From the NCBI GenBank assembly GCA_026874595.1, contig CM049312.1:52827429-52891428 (forward strand): a DNA stretch of 64,000 bases, read 5' to 3'. How positions within the stretch are numbered: the stretch's first letter is position 1; each line of letters begins with the position of its first letter. Both the position numbers and the translations under genes were made by a program. This document shows, piece after piece, positions 1-12,021 of the stretch. The DNA is from Sipunculus nudus. Taxonomy: Eukaryota > Annelida > Sipuncula > Golfingiida > Sipunculidae. The notes under the pieces were generated by a model that was not told the origin of the DNA, did not search any database, and saw only the letters and a list, made by a program, of their open reading frames with translations.

Positions 1-212
1 GGTTTGTGAGTTCACAAATATTCTTTTCCTGTAAATTCAGCACTCTTAGCTTAATGTAAAAATTATCGTCTGTTTATCATAATAGTATTGGAATAAGATG
101 GAAAACCGTTGCAGTACATCCCCCCGCATGGTTTGTATCACGACTCAAATTAGGTTTAAAAGTCCATTATAAAGTCTATTGAGTCGTGTATTTATGCCTA
201 GGGCTGGGATAA

Positions 213-249
<37 letters not shown>

Positions 250-2111
250 AGGGAGCTAGGGAGCTAAAATTTTCGTGCGACAAAATTTGTTTTGAAATAG
301 TGTGAAATAAAGTATTTGTTCTTTGGGCACACGAAAAAAATGTTGAAAAAGTAAGGAACGATGTTTCTTGCCGATATCCTGTAAATAAATACCATAATTT
401 AATTCACTCCTGCATCCTTTAAAGTTGATTTTCCTTTCATAAGCAATGCAGGGTTATATGACCTTTAATATAATTCAATAAACCTGCCGACCGTCTGTCC
501 TGATTTGTACGTGTGACAGTGTTTACATTTTCTATAACTGTCCTGTTTGGCCTGTGTACCAGTATTTATTTATCGCCGAATCACAATATAATAGTTTTCC
601 TCTGTTGATTTTATTTTTTACAACCGTGAAATGTTTCATGTCACTCGGGGTCAGGGAGAGGTATTTTGGATGCAGTGAAGATTTTTACGACGTATAGATA
701 TTGGCCGCTTTCTCCCACGAACCTGGCCTTTACGTGGGTTGCTATGGCTACAACAGCAGACGCGTTTGGAGCTGCAGACAGATGAGTCTGGGTCTGAGTC
801 ACAGTTAACACGTATAGCTCGCTCACAGCGGTGAAGCTGCTCAAGCTAGCGTTACACTTGGAACCTTTTTTTCATTACTGGATACGCTTCTTGGGTTTTA
901 CAACAGAACGGTCAATAACACCTATGGACATATCACAAGATTACACGAGGTAAGTAGCAGGGTAGTTCGGTGCCCCCCCCCCCCTCCTTCTCGGGAGAGA
1001 CATGTTAATCCGAGAACCTAATTTCCCACGTGTTGCTGGGTCACTGACAACAATATGTGATTTCTTCTCTTCGCTTGAAGAAATACTAGCTTGTAATAGT
1101 GGCTTATCACGCGATTTCGATAAGAGATAAAACCACGCGTTGGCCTCCCTGGGTTTGTGAAGAGGCCGAGTTTCCTGTAGTCGACTCAGTACTGCGGAAA
1201 GCTGTTGAAAAAGGGGACTTCAGCACTTTTTTTTATTTTATTTACGTTATGTTTATTCAAGGTAAGAATTTGACCTAATCAACTTTCTTTCTGATTTATT
1301 TCTAGGTTTCCTTTAGTATGAAAGTAAAATATTTAATAAAATTGTGTCAAAGTAACTGTTTATATCTAACCATAAGCATGCTATTTCAATGGCAAGGTAC
1401 AAAATCGTAGAAAGTTTTTTTTTGGGGGGGGGGGGGGCTGCTCCCAAAACAATTTTTTTTTATATTGTAGACTGAATACCTTAAAAAATAAATGAGAACA
1501 TAATAAACTTCATACCCAACGGGAGCCCCTAGTATGTAATCTGTTCTGCATTTATTATTACATTTATAAACGAGCGTTAGACTTGTGTTGTGCTTAGTCT
1601 CTCCGATTTAAGACTATATGATTTAACATTTTAATAATTCCTTCAAAAATGATTTTATAGTCTTTGTAGGAGGTCCAGGATTCTATAAACATTATATCAA
1701 GTCAAGTGTTATGATCATGAGACCCGCTTAATAAAGCTGTCATGATCTGGTTAGGAATCATGATACGGTTACAAACATATTCACAGATACTGGCGACGAG
1801 ACAAAATATACCCCGGGGGGGGGGCTTATAGTAGACTAATACATATCAGTTGTAGGAATCGGTCGTAAATTCATATTCGGTGATTGAAAGATAAAAAAAA
1901 AGACCAATGATCGATTATTAATCGATTATTTTGCGTGCCATCTATATTACCCTGAAATGTGCCCCATAGAATTATAACTAAAATTCTGACCGAGTGACTT
2001 GTACATTACCCTGGAAGGCCAAGGTAATGGTCGGGTTCTTGCTCTAATTTGTTGCACAAGGTTATGTTGTACATAATGCTGTTCACTGTTTTCGTGAGCC
2101 GTTTTTACTTA
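1..2111. other. intergenic, no gene supported
   Basis: I see no supportable exon here. The stretch is AT-rich with scattered homopolymer runs: a G run at 213-248, C at about 974-985, G at about 1424-1437 and 1814-1824. A minus-strand reading frame at 641-844 is open for 67 codons, but it has no splice signal or recognisable domain and is not called. Confidence 0.5.
213..248. repeat. poly-G tract, 36 bases
   Basis: An uninterrupted run of about 36 G follows the words GGGCTGGGATAA. Similar but shorter G/C runs recur through the window, often inside transposon ends. The run could form a G-quadruplex. The exact length is also prone to assembly error. Confidence 0.9.
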
Positions 2112-2398
2112 GGCCCAAAAAAAAGAAATGGCTCTCAGGCACCGCCCGCATCAATTTTAACCCCCCCCCCCCCCCGCATAAAACATTTTTATTTTGATTT
2201 TTATCTGTCAAGAAGATAAATAATACAATTTATGTATTGCTTTTACTCGTTTAGTAAAAAAAAAATGTTATTTTCATGCTTTTCCCTAATCAAATGACAT
2301 TTTTATCGAAACTTACAAAAAGATAAAAAAATAAAATAGCGCCCGCCCGCACAGATTTTTGGAAAAAAGTGTCAGAGAACAATGACCTTTTTTTGGCC
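2112..2398 (+). mobile_element. Harbinger/Tourist-like MITE, copy 1
   Basis: Non-coding 287-bp element bounded by imperfect inverted repeats starting GGCCCAAAAAAA on the left and ending TTTTTTTGGCC on the right. It is flanked by TTA (left) and TTG (right), consistent with a 3-bp TWA-type target duplication. Related copies in the same orientation lie at 6986 and 22358. All share the inner words CTCAGGCACCGCCCGC, a C run, and a right arm with a CCCGC(A/C)CGCA-like word before the terminal inverted repeat. TIR start and TSD length suggest PIF/Harbinger. The family assignment is inference, since no transposase is present. Confidence 0.65.
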
Positions 2399-4018
2399 TT
2401 GCATCTCTGACAGAATAATAATATTTTATTGGGATAATATGTTTTCTTTGAATATGCATATATAACCGTTTGTTGTCGATTATACAAAATTGAATTCGTT
2501 TTTTTTTAAATCGATTATGAAAGAAAACTGCCAATCGTTGATATATAATTGATTAAATGGCACCACTAATTTAATGGTAGTGCAAGTATCGACGACGTGA
2601 AGCGCTCGCTGTGACAGGTTGATGAGAGAAGCGATGAAGGTAGAAGATGGTGTATCATTTCACTGATAGGTTATCAATGGCATGAATAGGAGAGGTTACT
2701 CACTGTATACCGGATAATGCTCGTATTTATTATGTTTTACCATCATAATAGTTTATTACCTTTCACTGATGAAGGGGTGCGCCCCCCGCCCCGTCCGTTC
2801 TGGCGCATTTGTTTACATTCAGAAGCTATGAGTTAAGTGTAATTAATGCACGATGACGCGCAAGACTTGAACCGGGATCAACATTTATACATATTTTTTA
2901 TTAAAGGACAGCACTCTATTCTTTGTTTCGTAGACAATCTGTTAGTTTATGTCAAAGAACAGTAAAATCAATGTTACACTGGATGATATGATTAAAGATC
3001 TTTACATGCTTGGATTTATATGCGACCTTTTCACATAGTTATTGTATACGTGTTTTATATACGGTAAATTTGCATTGAACTGGCCTCATTGGAAAAAAGG
3101 ATATGTTTTATGATAAATAGAATTCTTGCGCAATTTGTGAAAATCCTTTAAGCATAGCCTTTTTTATATTTAAGTTTAAATATCAATACATTTCTGTGAT
3201 ATTCGTGTACCAGTTTGCCATATTAAAGGTTAATTGTGATCCATTGTCAGTTCTTGTTACGTTGCATTCGTGACAATATTTGGAGTCGTAATCTACATAC
3301 ATATATTTTCAATATCAATATTCAGACTGTCTTTCAGATAATTTATAAATATATAATCAAACTGGCCCAAGTATTGTTCCTCATAATGCCTTGATATTTA
3401 CGACTGGGAACCTCCTGGATTACTGTTATATTAACAGCCTGGTGCAGATCATAAGCAACTGAAAAACAACTGAACTATAGGCATTTTCTTTATTATAAAA
3501 CTGTTCAGTCGAATCAATTTATATCGGTCTTGTATGATTGATGAACCCTGGATACATACAGCATTAATTCCACCATGGTTCATTTTTCTTGACATCAAAA
3601 TTTAAAGTTTAATTATAGTAGAACTACTTGGGAGGTATGCTTGTTCACGAGCTGAAATGTTGCCGTGATACACGACTCAGTAGGCATTAATATTGGGCTG
3701 AGAAGCCCTACATGAGGCATGCTATAAGCCATTCGCGGGAAGTAATGCAACGGTCATCCATTCTGTTGCATTGATATCATAATCAGCCAAAAATGTTAAC
3801 AAAAGGCTACAAGTGATGAATTAACACCAAGGAACGTATGTGAACTCACAAACGAAACTGAAAATCTGTCTCTATATGGTAACGACTCATTTCCTGTATC
3901 CCCTGCAAGTTAGTTGTTATCCAATATGCTGAGTTAAACATGAATTTTTCTGGCACATTGTAGGGGTTGTTGGAAAGTGTATTTAAAATGCTAAGGCTTA
4001 CGGGTATATTAGGCAAGG
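2399..4018. other. intergenic, nothing recognised
   Basis: AT-rich sequence without a convincing exon, inverted repeat or tandem array. Short open frames here are isolated and lack splice sites. Confidence 0.5.
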
Positions 4019-5277
4019 TTGTCGTTGTTTGTCAGCATTATATTTGCCTCTGGTTGTCGTTTTTTTTATCACTAAGATTTGTAAGCACTAAGTTGTCGTT
4101 GTTTGTAAGCACTGAGATCTGCCTCAGGTTGTCGTTGTTTGTAAGCATTGAGATCTGCCTCGGGTTGTCGTTGTTTGTCAGCACTAGGATCTGCCTCAGG
4201 TTGTCGTTGTTTGTCAGCACTAAGATCTGCCTAAGGTTGTGAGCACTAAGATTTGCCTCAGATTGTCGTTGTTTGTCAGCACTAAGATCTGCCTAAGGTT
4301 GTCGTTGTTTGTTAGCGCTATGATCTGCCTAAGGTTGTCGTTGTTTGTCAGCATTAAGATTTGCCTCTGGTTGTCGTTGTTTGTCAGCATTAAGATCTGC
4401 CTCAGGTTGTCGTTGTTTGTCAGCACTAAGATCTGCCTCAGATTGTCGTTGTTTGTCAGCACGTAGATCTGCCAAAGGTTGTCGTTTTTTGTCAGCACTA
4501 AGATCTGCCTCAGGTTGTCGTTGTTTGTCAGCACTAAGATCTGCCTCTGGTTGTCGTTGTTTGTCAGCACTAAGATCTGCCTCGGGTTGTCGTTGTTTGT
4601 CAGCACTAAGATCCGCCTCAGATTGTCGTTGTTTGTCAGCACTAAGATTTGCCTCTGGTTGTCGTTTTTTGTCAGCACTAAGATCTGCCTCAGATTGTCG
4701 TTGTTTGTCAGCACCATGATCCGCCTCAGATTATCGTTGTTTGTCAGCACTAAGATCTGCCTCTGGTTGTCGTTTTTTGTCAGCACTAAGGTTTGCCTCG
4801 GGTTGTCGTTGTTTGTCAGCACTGAGATCTGCCTCAGGTTGTCGACCGTTGTTTGTCAGCATTAAGATCTGCCTAAGGTTGTCGTTGTTTGTCAGCACTA
4901 AGATCTGCCTCAGGTTGTCGACCGTTGTTTGTCAGCACTAAGATTTGCCTCAGGTTGTCGTTGTTTGTCAGCACTAAGGTCTGCCTCAGGTTGTCGTTGT
5001 TTGTCAGCACTAAGATCTGCCTCTGGTTGTCGTTTTTGTCAGCACTAAGATCTGCCTCTGGTTGTCGTTGTTTGTCAGCATTGAGATCTGCCTTGGGTTG
5101 TCGTTGTTTGTCAGCACTAAGATCTGCTTCAGATTGTCGTTGTTTTTCAGCATTGAGATCTGCCTCAGGTTGTCGTTGTTTGTCAGCACTGAGATCTGCC
5201 TCAGGTTGTCGTTGGTTGTCAGCATTGAGATCTGCCTTGGGTTGTCGTTGTTTGTCAGCCCTTAAAGCCCTCTAAGG
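4019..5277. repeat. 36-bp minisatellite, about 35 units
   Basis: Tandem array whose unit reads approximately TTGTCGTTGTTTGTCAGCAC followed by TAAGATCTGCCTCAGG (36 bp). Units differ by point changes (CTCAGG, CTAAGG, CTCTGG, CTCGGG). A shortened unit lies near 4235. Units near 4844 and 4918 carry a 4-base insertion making GTCGACCG, and the unit near 5030 is slightly shortened. Because 36 is a multiple of three and the unit lacks stops in several frames, long artificial ORFs appear on both strands: a 12-residue repeat LRLSLFVSTKIC on plus, and NDNLRQILVLTN on minus over 4220-4822. Every indel breaks the frame, so I do not call a protein. Confidence 0.95.
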
Positions 5278-6985
5278 TTTATTTGTCAAAAGTAGACTTT
5301 TTTCCTCCGGCGCGTTAACATAGGTAGTCAAATCTGTCATTAATAGCCCTTAGTCATCGCGAAAGGTCCAGGTATTTATCTACATGTCAGTGATAGCTCC
5401 CCTAGAGATCTGACAAGTGGCAGGTAGCATATCCAAGTCCACAACCTTCTAGTCGGAGTCAGTAGGTACCCGAGTTTAGTGCAAATCATTATTTTAAAAG
5501 GAATATGAAACGGAAAACGGTTATTTGAGATTAACTTATGTATTTAATGTTAGTTTACATATGTTTGAAACTTAAGGTTTGATTACAATTAGCTCCCGAT
5601 GCAGTGCTAAAACTTGGTATAAAAAGGTATTATTTTATTATAATATTATGTTCGCACGTTTATATTTCTTTTTTTTTTATATTCTTTTTTGTACTTGACT
5701 CGAGATAGACTCGGCCAGATTTCTCAAGTCCTTAACTCAAAGTCCGAGTAAAAGTCCGAATCCAGAACCATCGAGCTGAGGTGTGAACCCAAGTCCTAAA
5801 TCCTAGTATATAATGGTCGACGATAGAGAGAACATTTCTTAAAAGGCTTAAAATAAAGAGAAAACATTCAGGGGGAACTCAACAAACCAGGGAAAACCCA
5901 AACACTTCTCTGGGAGAACTGAACTTACAAAATATAGAGCAAACACGACCAGGAAGAAACAAGGGATACAAAAAAAACTTCACGGAAGTACTGAACAGAT
6001 CAGAGACAGAAGAAAACAGGGTCATTGAGGGCACATCCAGGAAGTGTTACACTGATACACTGATTGCACTTATTGAACCTTGATATCAGTGAATGAAAAC
6101 TGCACGCTTTACATGTTTTTTTGTCAAAAATCTATCGGGAAATTTCCAGTGTTTAGGCTTTAACATATTCACCGTCTTATTTCACCTGCTTTAATTAGAA
6201 GCAGCTTGATCGATTTATACTTTACGTTAATTAAGCATTCTCCGTGAGATCAGGGCAAGGGGGATGCTGTGCAAGGCAGTAACTGATTCCACCGACTGAC
6301 GAAGCCAACCTACAACGAGTGCTGAGCGACTTGTAAAAAAGGGCGGCATTCCTGTTTTGATGCATTGTGCAATGGCATGTGCGTTGGCTGCCTGAGGCCC
6401 CATACCTCAAATACACTCCGTGATTACTTACAAATTAGAGAGAACTGCAATATCATTTCTTAATTGCATCGCATTGATCGTACCTGGAATGAACACGGGT
6501 GCAATAATGGTTAATTTGGGGCGGTGACCGGTGGCTGTTTGTACCTAGAAGCTGACGGGTTTAATGTGTTGTCACAGGTGTTACATAAACACGACGTGCA
6601 GTGAAGCCCTCAACAATAGTACACAATAGTTTACGGCTAACAGGCACCACTCATGTTTCCCTGCTTACAGTAATATCATACCTGATGTGTGATTCTCACC
6701 GTCATATGATATATGTAAAATTAGCTTTAAGACCCATAACATGTCTATTGGAATGCATCCAAATAGAAATATCAATAGTGTATTTCAAAAAAATGTTTCT
6801 GGTATGTTAACAATTTAGCTGTCATTGCCAATTAAGCCACAATCATAACATATTGTGTATGTCTAATGTACGTTAAATATTCAACGTCTGCCCTGGGATA
6901 ATACATTATTATTTTAGCCATGCAAATCTTCTGTTAAACACTTATTATATATTTCTGTGGACTTTTATAGTTTATGAATAATTTA
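5278..6985. other. intergenic, nothing recognised
   Basis: No exon supported. About 5826-6035 is strikingly purine-rich on the plus strand (runs of A and G with few pyrimidines), but it shows no other signature. Confidence 0.5.
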
Positions 6986-7275
6986 GGCCAAAAAAATTAA
7001 AGGTATGGTTCTCAGGCACCGCCCGCTTCAATTTAATCCCCCCCCCCCCTATAACATTTTTTTATTTTGATTTTCATCTCTCAAAAAAGATAAAATAATA
7101 CAATTTTGAAAAAAAGTTATGTAGTGCTTTTACCTGTTTAGCCAAAAAAAATCTGTTATTTTCATGCTTTTCCCTGATCATATGACATTTTTATCGAAAC
7201 GTACAAAAAAGGTAAAAAAATATCAAATATCGCCCGTCCGCACTGATTTCTGAAAAAAGTGCGTGAGAACCATAC
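6986..7275 (+). mobile_element. Harbinger/Tourist-like MITE, copy 2
   Basis: Second copy of the family at 2112. Its left end GGCCAAAAAAATTAAAGG is preceded by TTTA. The inner CTCAGGCACCGCCCGC, C run, ATCATATGACATTTTTATCG and CGCCCGTCCGCA words are all present. The right arm ends at GTGAGAACCATAC without the terminal A/T run and GGCC, so the outer right TIR appears lost. Confidence 0.65.
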
Positions 7276-7659
7276 CCAGCTTATCGTATGCAGCAATAAT
7301 GTTGTACGGGTTTCCACCAGGGCGTTCGTTGAGCAAATTTAGAAGATATTTTTTATCATCCCATTTCTAAAATAGGAATCGCCAGTGGTTGTCCATCACC
7401 TCGTTGATACATGGAGGCCCAGCTAAAAGAGGTACCACCATGTGGTCGTCCGACATCTCGGTTACAAACACTACCAGTACAGCTAAAAGAGGAACCCCCA
7501 ACCCCCGCAATAAGCACAGGCTATGCAGAGATGGTTATGACGGATCGCTAAACTAACACCTGTCGCGGCAAACGACCGTAATCATATGAGTATACATGAA
7601 AACATGTACACATAAATTATAATGAGTGCAGTTTTCCACTCCAAAAGGCATATATATGT

Positions 7660-8230
7660 ATTTTACTGCATGGACTTCAACAAGTACTCATTAGTCGTCT
7701 CCAGCGAGTACAAAACTGTGCCGCCCGCATGATATCCCGTACATGTGTGCGCGAGCACATTACTCAAATATTAAATGAATTACACTGGCTTCCAGTACAG
7801 CACAGATCAAGTTATAAGATCTTAATGTATACATATGAGGCACTACATGGTTTAATGTCAAGGTATCTTAGCGATATTCCTAGAGGCATCAACCACTACG
7901 AACGCTCTGTTCAGAACATCACGGCCTGTTGACGGCGCCATCAGCAAGAACTGTCATTTACGGAGACAAGTGTTTCAGTAGATCTGCAGCACCAGAAGAT
8001 ATTAAATGTGCTGAAACTATTAATACTTTTAAAAAGAGAATGAAATCACATCTTTTTAAATGAGCATATAATTTGTGATCTGACTCTTTCATTATATATA
8101 CCATTTTAATAATGTATATTTTGATAATGTGGTGGTCTTAAGTGTGCATGGGAAGGACTTTAATATATTATTTTCAATATGCTACTGTCTTAGTGTAAAT
8201 CACCTTAGAGCAATTCTTTAGATAAGGTGC
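7660..8230 (+). pseudogene. CR1/L2-like non-LTR retrotransposon fragment
   Basis: From about 7663 to 7929 the plus strand encodes a peptide with LHGLQQVLISRLQRVQNCAA and then EHITQILNELHWLPVQHR and LMYTYEALHGL. This is the typical end of a CR1/L2/Jockey-type reverse transcriptase (the LQRVQN-AAR and LHWLPV motifs). The frame is broken by a TGA at 7929-7931. Homologous coding continues in another frame to about 8062, including a YGDKCFSRSAAPE word and a terminal KRMKSHLFK-like end. The 3' non-coding tail ends GGTGCTATATAAATAATG followed by a TAA microsatellite, as such elements often do. This is a dead 5'-truncated copy. The subfamily is inferred from motifs only. Confidence 0.8.
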
Positions 8231-8243
8231 TATATAAATAATG

Positions 8244-8246
<3 letters not shown>

Positions 8247-8286
<40 letters not shown>
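8247..8286 (+). repeat. (TAA)n microsatellite, retroelement tail
   Basis: Run of TAA/ATA units directly after the TATATAAAT end of the retrotransposon fragment. It is best read as the 3' microsatellite tail of that element. Confidence 0.85.
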
Positions 8287-8298
8287 GTAATACCTATA

Positions 8299-8463
8299 CA
8301 GTGACATCTCGCTAACAGGACCAGGCAAAGTGGTTGTATAAACGGGTTGGTCGTGTTTGCGGAAGGTTTTAATTATGACTTACATTAGTCCTGGACCAAA
8401 AATATTGGTCGCCTGACTTGGATGGTAGTAAAAGCGGGGTGGTCGTCAGGCGAGATTTAAATG
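8299..8463. mobile_element. mariner/pogo-like MITE
   Basis: Short element starting CAGTGACATCTCGC after TA and ending GCGAGATTTAAATG before TA, with inner GGTTGGTCGTG and GGGTGGTCGTC words in inverted order. TA flanks and the CAGTGA start fit a Tc1/mariner or pogo-derived MITE. About 165 bp, non-coding. A related type is at 62711. Confidence 0.55.
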
Positions 8464-8465
8464 TA

Positions 8466-9227
8466 TATTACCTCGTTTAGGAGACTGACGGACGGGGTTT
8501 TCTTGCTCTTCCTTCGTGTATCCATTTTCTGTAAATTCTGGGACAGCTATCCTACACACATTTGTAGGGCAATTTGGCCCGTATTTTTCAGTTATTTTAC
8601 TTTGGATAAGATTTCTTTTGCCCTATTTCTTGAATGAGTTTACATTTTAGACATTATTAGTGAGACTGGTGTTGCCACCCATATTTAATTCAATTTTGCT
8701 CATCCGACATCTGTCACACGTGTGCCAGCAGCTTTTCACGGCATTTGACCCAAAACTTTATCCTGCATAATATAGGATAAATAATCAAATACGAATATTA
8801 TATGATTATAATAACATAGGAAGAATTCCTGCGTTTAATCAGTTTATCATATTCATAGACTCTTGTCGTGGGTTAGTTTCTTGGCTTGGACTAATGTTAT
8901 ATGTTATAGTTTTATATAGAGATGCAGATTGCAGGGTATTCCTTACCAAAGTGAAAGCAACGTTCAGGTGTTATTATTATAGGTTACGATCTAATCTGCA
9001 GAATTTGCTGAGTAGCAGAATTGCAACAGTAATATAAAGATTAATTAATATATAGTCATTTAACATAACAATTTGCACTACGTACTTTTACCTCACTTTG
9101 CATACGATTTTTAATTTATTTATACCACCAATCGTTCAATTTTGTCCCTTTTCTTGTTTGTTCATTTAAGTATGTATAAATCTAATAATTCCTAAAGCCC
9201 CATTCACATGCAGACGTTTATTCATGT
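8466..9227. other. intergenic, nothing recognised
   Basis: AT-rich spacer with no gene or repeat that I can support. Confidence 0.5.
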
Positions 9228-9323
9228 GAGTATAAATACACACATAAGTAAATTTACTTGTGTATTATACTCTTTCAGGTGACCAGATTTGCATATGTGA
9301 GTATAAATACTCTTATAAGAGTA
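9228..9323. repeat. palindromic segment (two hairpins)
   Basis: Around 9228-9272 a near-perfect inverted repeat pairs GAGTATAAATACACACATAA with TTGTGTATTATACTC across a short TAAATTTA centre. A second, perfect 16-bp palindrome TACTCTTATAAGAGTA lies at 9308-9323. The left flank AAGCCCCATTCACATG recurs, inverted and with changes, near 11890-11913 (CATGTGAATAGGGCTT), so this may be part of a palindromic MITE family. Confidence 0.5.
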
Positions 9324-9479
9324 GACTGATATGAGTAAACGACCTCAGGGGTGATGTATAAGCATGCACGTAACTTCTTAAGTATACTGTGTCATGTAAA
9401 CAGGTTTTTTTTTATTTGCATATATATGAACAAACTGAAATATAATATTTTGTAAAAAGATTAAAGATTATTGATCAGA

Positions 9480-11400
9480 AGTACACCCCAGAATAATTAA
9501 AATTTGAAACAAAAGCTACAATATTGGAACAAGTAATGCATTGATCATCTTGATTCTTTTCATGCATATTGGTCATGGAGTGTTTTATCAGTTCCTGCAG
9601 ATTGGTGAAACCAACTGTATTATCTTCGAATTTTAAAACATTTTCCTCTATTTTTGATACCTTTAAAGATGCTGTCGTCCGTTATCAGGGCACAAATCGT
9701 ATCCACTTGACCTAGAATCTTCTTACTTGACATCCTGGGAGGTCCGTGAAAAGTCTCTTTGGAAACCTGAAATAAGGTCTCTGTTACCGATATTCTCCGA
9801 GCTATGGGGCTTATAATAACCCCCCCCCCCCCTCCAGATGAAACTGAAAATTTGATACCAAATCAGGGCACAAATTGTAACCACAGGATCTAGAATGTAC
9901 TTTTTAATTCTGCAAGCTCTGTTCTGGAAACATCGATGTACTGTTTGAACCAGTAGCAAATGTTCAGTCATGCCTAGTATCACTATTTAGCCCTGGACAA
10001 TCAAGTAATGTGCTTTATGCGTACAAAACTTCCTGTCCCTCCCCAAAATTTTAAAACACATTTGCAATCATTTTCTTCTAAATAAGACAACAGTTGTAAA
10101 AATTAGGCCATTATCTCATGCTTGTCAGCTGAGCGTCATGACGCATGGGTCACTTGTTTTTCAAATCAGGTAATTTCATAAACATTTTTTTTTAATTTTA
10201 GCTCAGCGGACTGAAAGTCATCTGAGCTATAGCGATCACTCTTTGTCCGTTGTCCATCTGTCGTGCCGTCCGTCTGCCCGTTAACAGGGCACAAATCGTG
10301 ACCGCTGAACCTAGAAACTTCTAATTGAAAAACCCATATCAGTCGATAAAAAATCTCCTTCGAAACCTGAAATTAGGTCACTATGACCTATTTCCTGCTA
10401 TAAAGTACCCCTTCATCCTAAATAATTAAATATTTGATACAAAAGCTCCAATATCTGAATAACTAATATATTGATTGCCATGATTTTTTCATTATTTCCC
10501 GAAGACTGGTGGCGCAACCTGTATTTATTTCTAATCAGTACGCATTTTTCTTTAATTGAAGCAGTTTGTCAGTTAACAGGGCACAAATTGTAACCGTAAG
10601 ACCTAGAAACCTCAAAGTGTACATCCAGGAAGGTTCTAGTCAAATCTTCTTAGAAACCTGGAATTAGGTAATGGTGACCTATATTTTGCGAACTATGGGC
10701 TGAAAACATAAATTTGAGCACCAGGTCAATCAGACTGGGCACAAATTGTATCCGCTGGGCCTAGAATCTTCTAACGTTACACCCATGGAGTTCCATAAAA
10801 AAATCTACCTGGAAATCTAAATTAGGTCACTGTGACTTATATTCTTTGACCTATGGGGCTCAAAAGTAACCCCCCCCCCCCCCACCCCACCTCGAAGAAC
10901 TAAAAAATTGTACCTTAAGCTTCAATATTTGAATAACTAATGCATTGATACGCTCCCGAGGCAGCAGAAATCTTACGCTTCTGAAGAAGCTACTGATTTT
11001 CCCGCTGCCTGCTTTGACCGTTTATGATGCACTTAAACACCAGGGGTGCACATGGGCCTGTCTGCTGATGTGACCAGCAGCCTACCAAATGCAAGTCATC
11101 AAACACTCGACAGGCAACAGGGTCCGCCCAGAAACCAGGTGCGGGGCAATTCTCTGTGGCCTGTTCAAACGGTCGCCGGGGAAATGAGCTGTCACTCAAA
11201 ACGAAATGAACAACATTAGCTTCGTGTATTCCTCGCTTAGCTAGTAAACCGTTTTGTCTTCCAGCACAGGGCATTGATTGCCATGATTTTTTTCCCATGC
11301 ATATTGATCATGGAGTGTTTCATCATTTCCTGAAGACTAGTGGCGCCATCTGTATTTTTCCTAATTTTTACGCATTTTTTTCTCGTGGTCCTGGGTATCA
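9480..11400 (+). repeat. tandem copies of a CAGCTGAGC-family repeat
   Basis: Repeated units share words such as CAGGGCACAAATCGTA, ACCTAGAA-CTTCTAA, GAAACCTGAAATTAGGTC, TAACTAATGCATTGAT and GACTGGTGGCGC. GGGCACAAAT recurs near 9687, 9867, 10281, 10577 and 10736, so units are spaced unequally (about 160-415 bp) through internal deletions. A 3' end word (CAGCTGAGCGTCATGACG then CATGGGTCACTTGTT) lies near 10126-10160. A fresh 5' end (TTTTAGCTCAGCGGACTG) starts at about 10197, implying two abutting elements. Minus-strand relatives lie at 29.3-31.0 kb. I see no protein. The transposon class is unresolved. Confidence 0.7.
10950..11270 (-). mobile_element. 321-bp coding-like insertion with 8-bp TSD
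   Basis: The surrounding repeat is interrupted inside the word TAATGCATTGATTGCCATGA. GCATTGAT occurs at 10942-10949 and again at 11271-11278, a perfect 8-bp target duplication around 321 bp. The insert is far richer in GC than its host. On the minus strand it is open throughout: about 90 codons inside the insert, with words such as SDSSFPRRPFEQATENCPAP and FDDLHLVGCWSHQQTGPCAP, ending in a stop. It has no terminal inverted repeat, no poly(A) and no recognised domain. It could be a captured exon, a truncated mobile element or an undescribed short element. The boundaries are certain only as far as the TSD reading is right. Confidence 0.55.
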
Positions 11401-12021
11401 TCAGAGAGATGATAATATATCAGGCATTTGTTCAAAACGGTTAAGGATAAGTTTGTGAATCCCCGGTATAGCAGTTGAGGCAGCCATGGCGAAACAGCAA
11501 ACTGTTGAAACACAGGAGGTTTTTGCTTCAGAGCAGGCATTTCAAATTTACAGAATGTTCAACATTGTAGGAAATGCATGTCTGAAGCTCTCATATCCTA
11601 AATGTATTCTCTGTAGATTAGAAATGGAACATAATGTTAAAATTCAATAAGTTTCCTGTATGAAATAGAATAATTCTTGCTTTTCTAGCATCATTTTATA
11701 GTAAACATCATATGTGGGCTTTCGGTCCAAGGCCCCTTGTTTACTTCATATGGTGGGTTTAAATGTAAATTTGTATACAGGACATTAAAAACATGTAAAC
11801 ACAATGTAAATATACTTCAAGAAGAATTTTACTTACAGGGGTAAATTTTCTCCATATGCAAAAATGTAATTTTAATACATTAGTAAATGCGGGCATGTGA
11901 ATAGGGCTTAAAAGTGAGGCTTTCATCACTAAAACTCGAATCTTACCAACTGAGTTTACTCTCGTAAGGATATTTCCCGTGTACAACATTTAATGTTTTT
12001 TATTTCATATCACATGACAGC
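11401..12021. other. intergenic, possible palindromic MITE end
   Basis: No exon supported. The word CATGTGAATAGGGCTT near 11895-11912 matches, inverted, the AAGCCCCATTCACATG at about 9195, hinting at another end of the same MITE type. Confidence 0.4.

Noticed and set aside
641-844. 67-codon minus-strand frame with protein-like composition
   Set aside because: No start or splice context that convinces, no domain, no neighbour exon.
4220-4822. 200-codon minus-strand frame with a 12-residue repeat
   Set aside because: It is the translation of a 36-bp minisatellite. Other frames are equally open, and array indels break any continuous reading.
4019-5277. CRISPR-like array of 36-bp repeats
   Set aside because: Units are head-to-tail with no unique spacers, in a eukaryotic sequence. 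It is a minisatellite.
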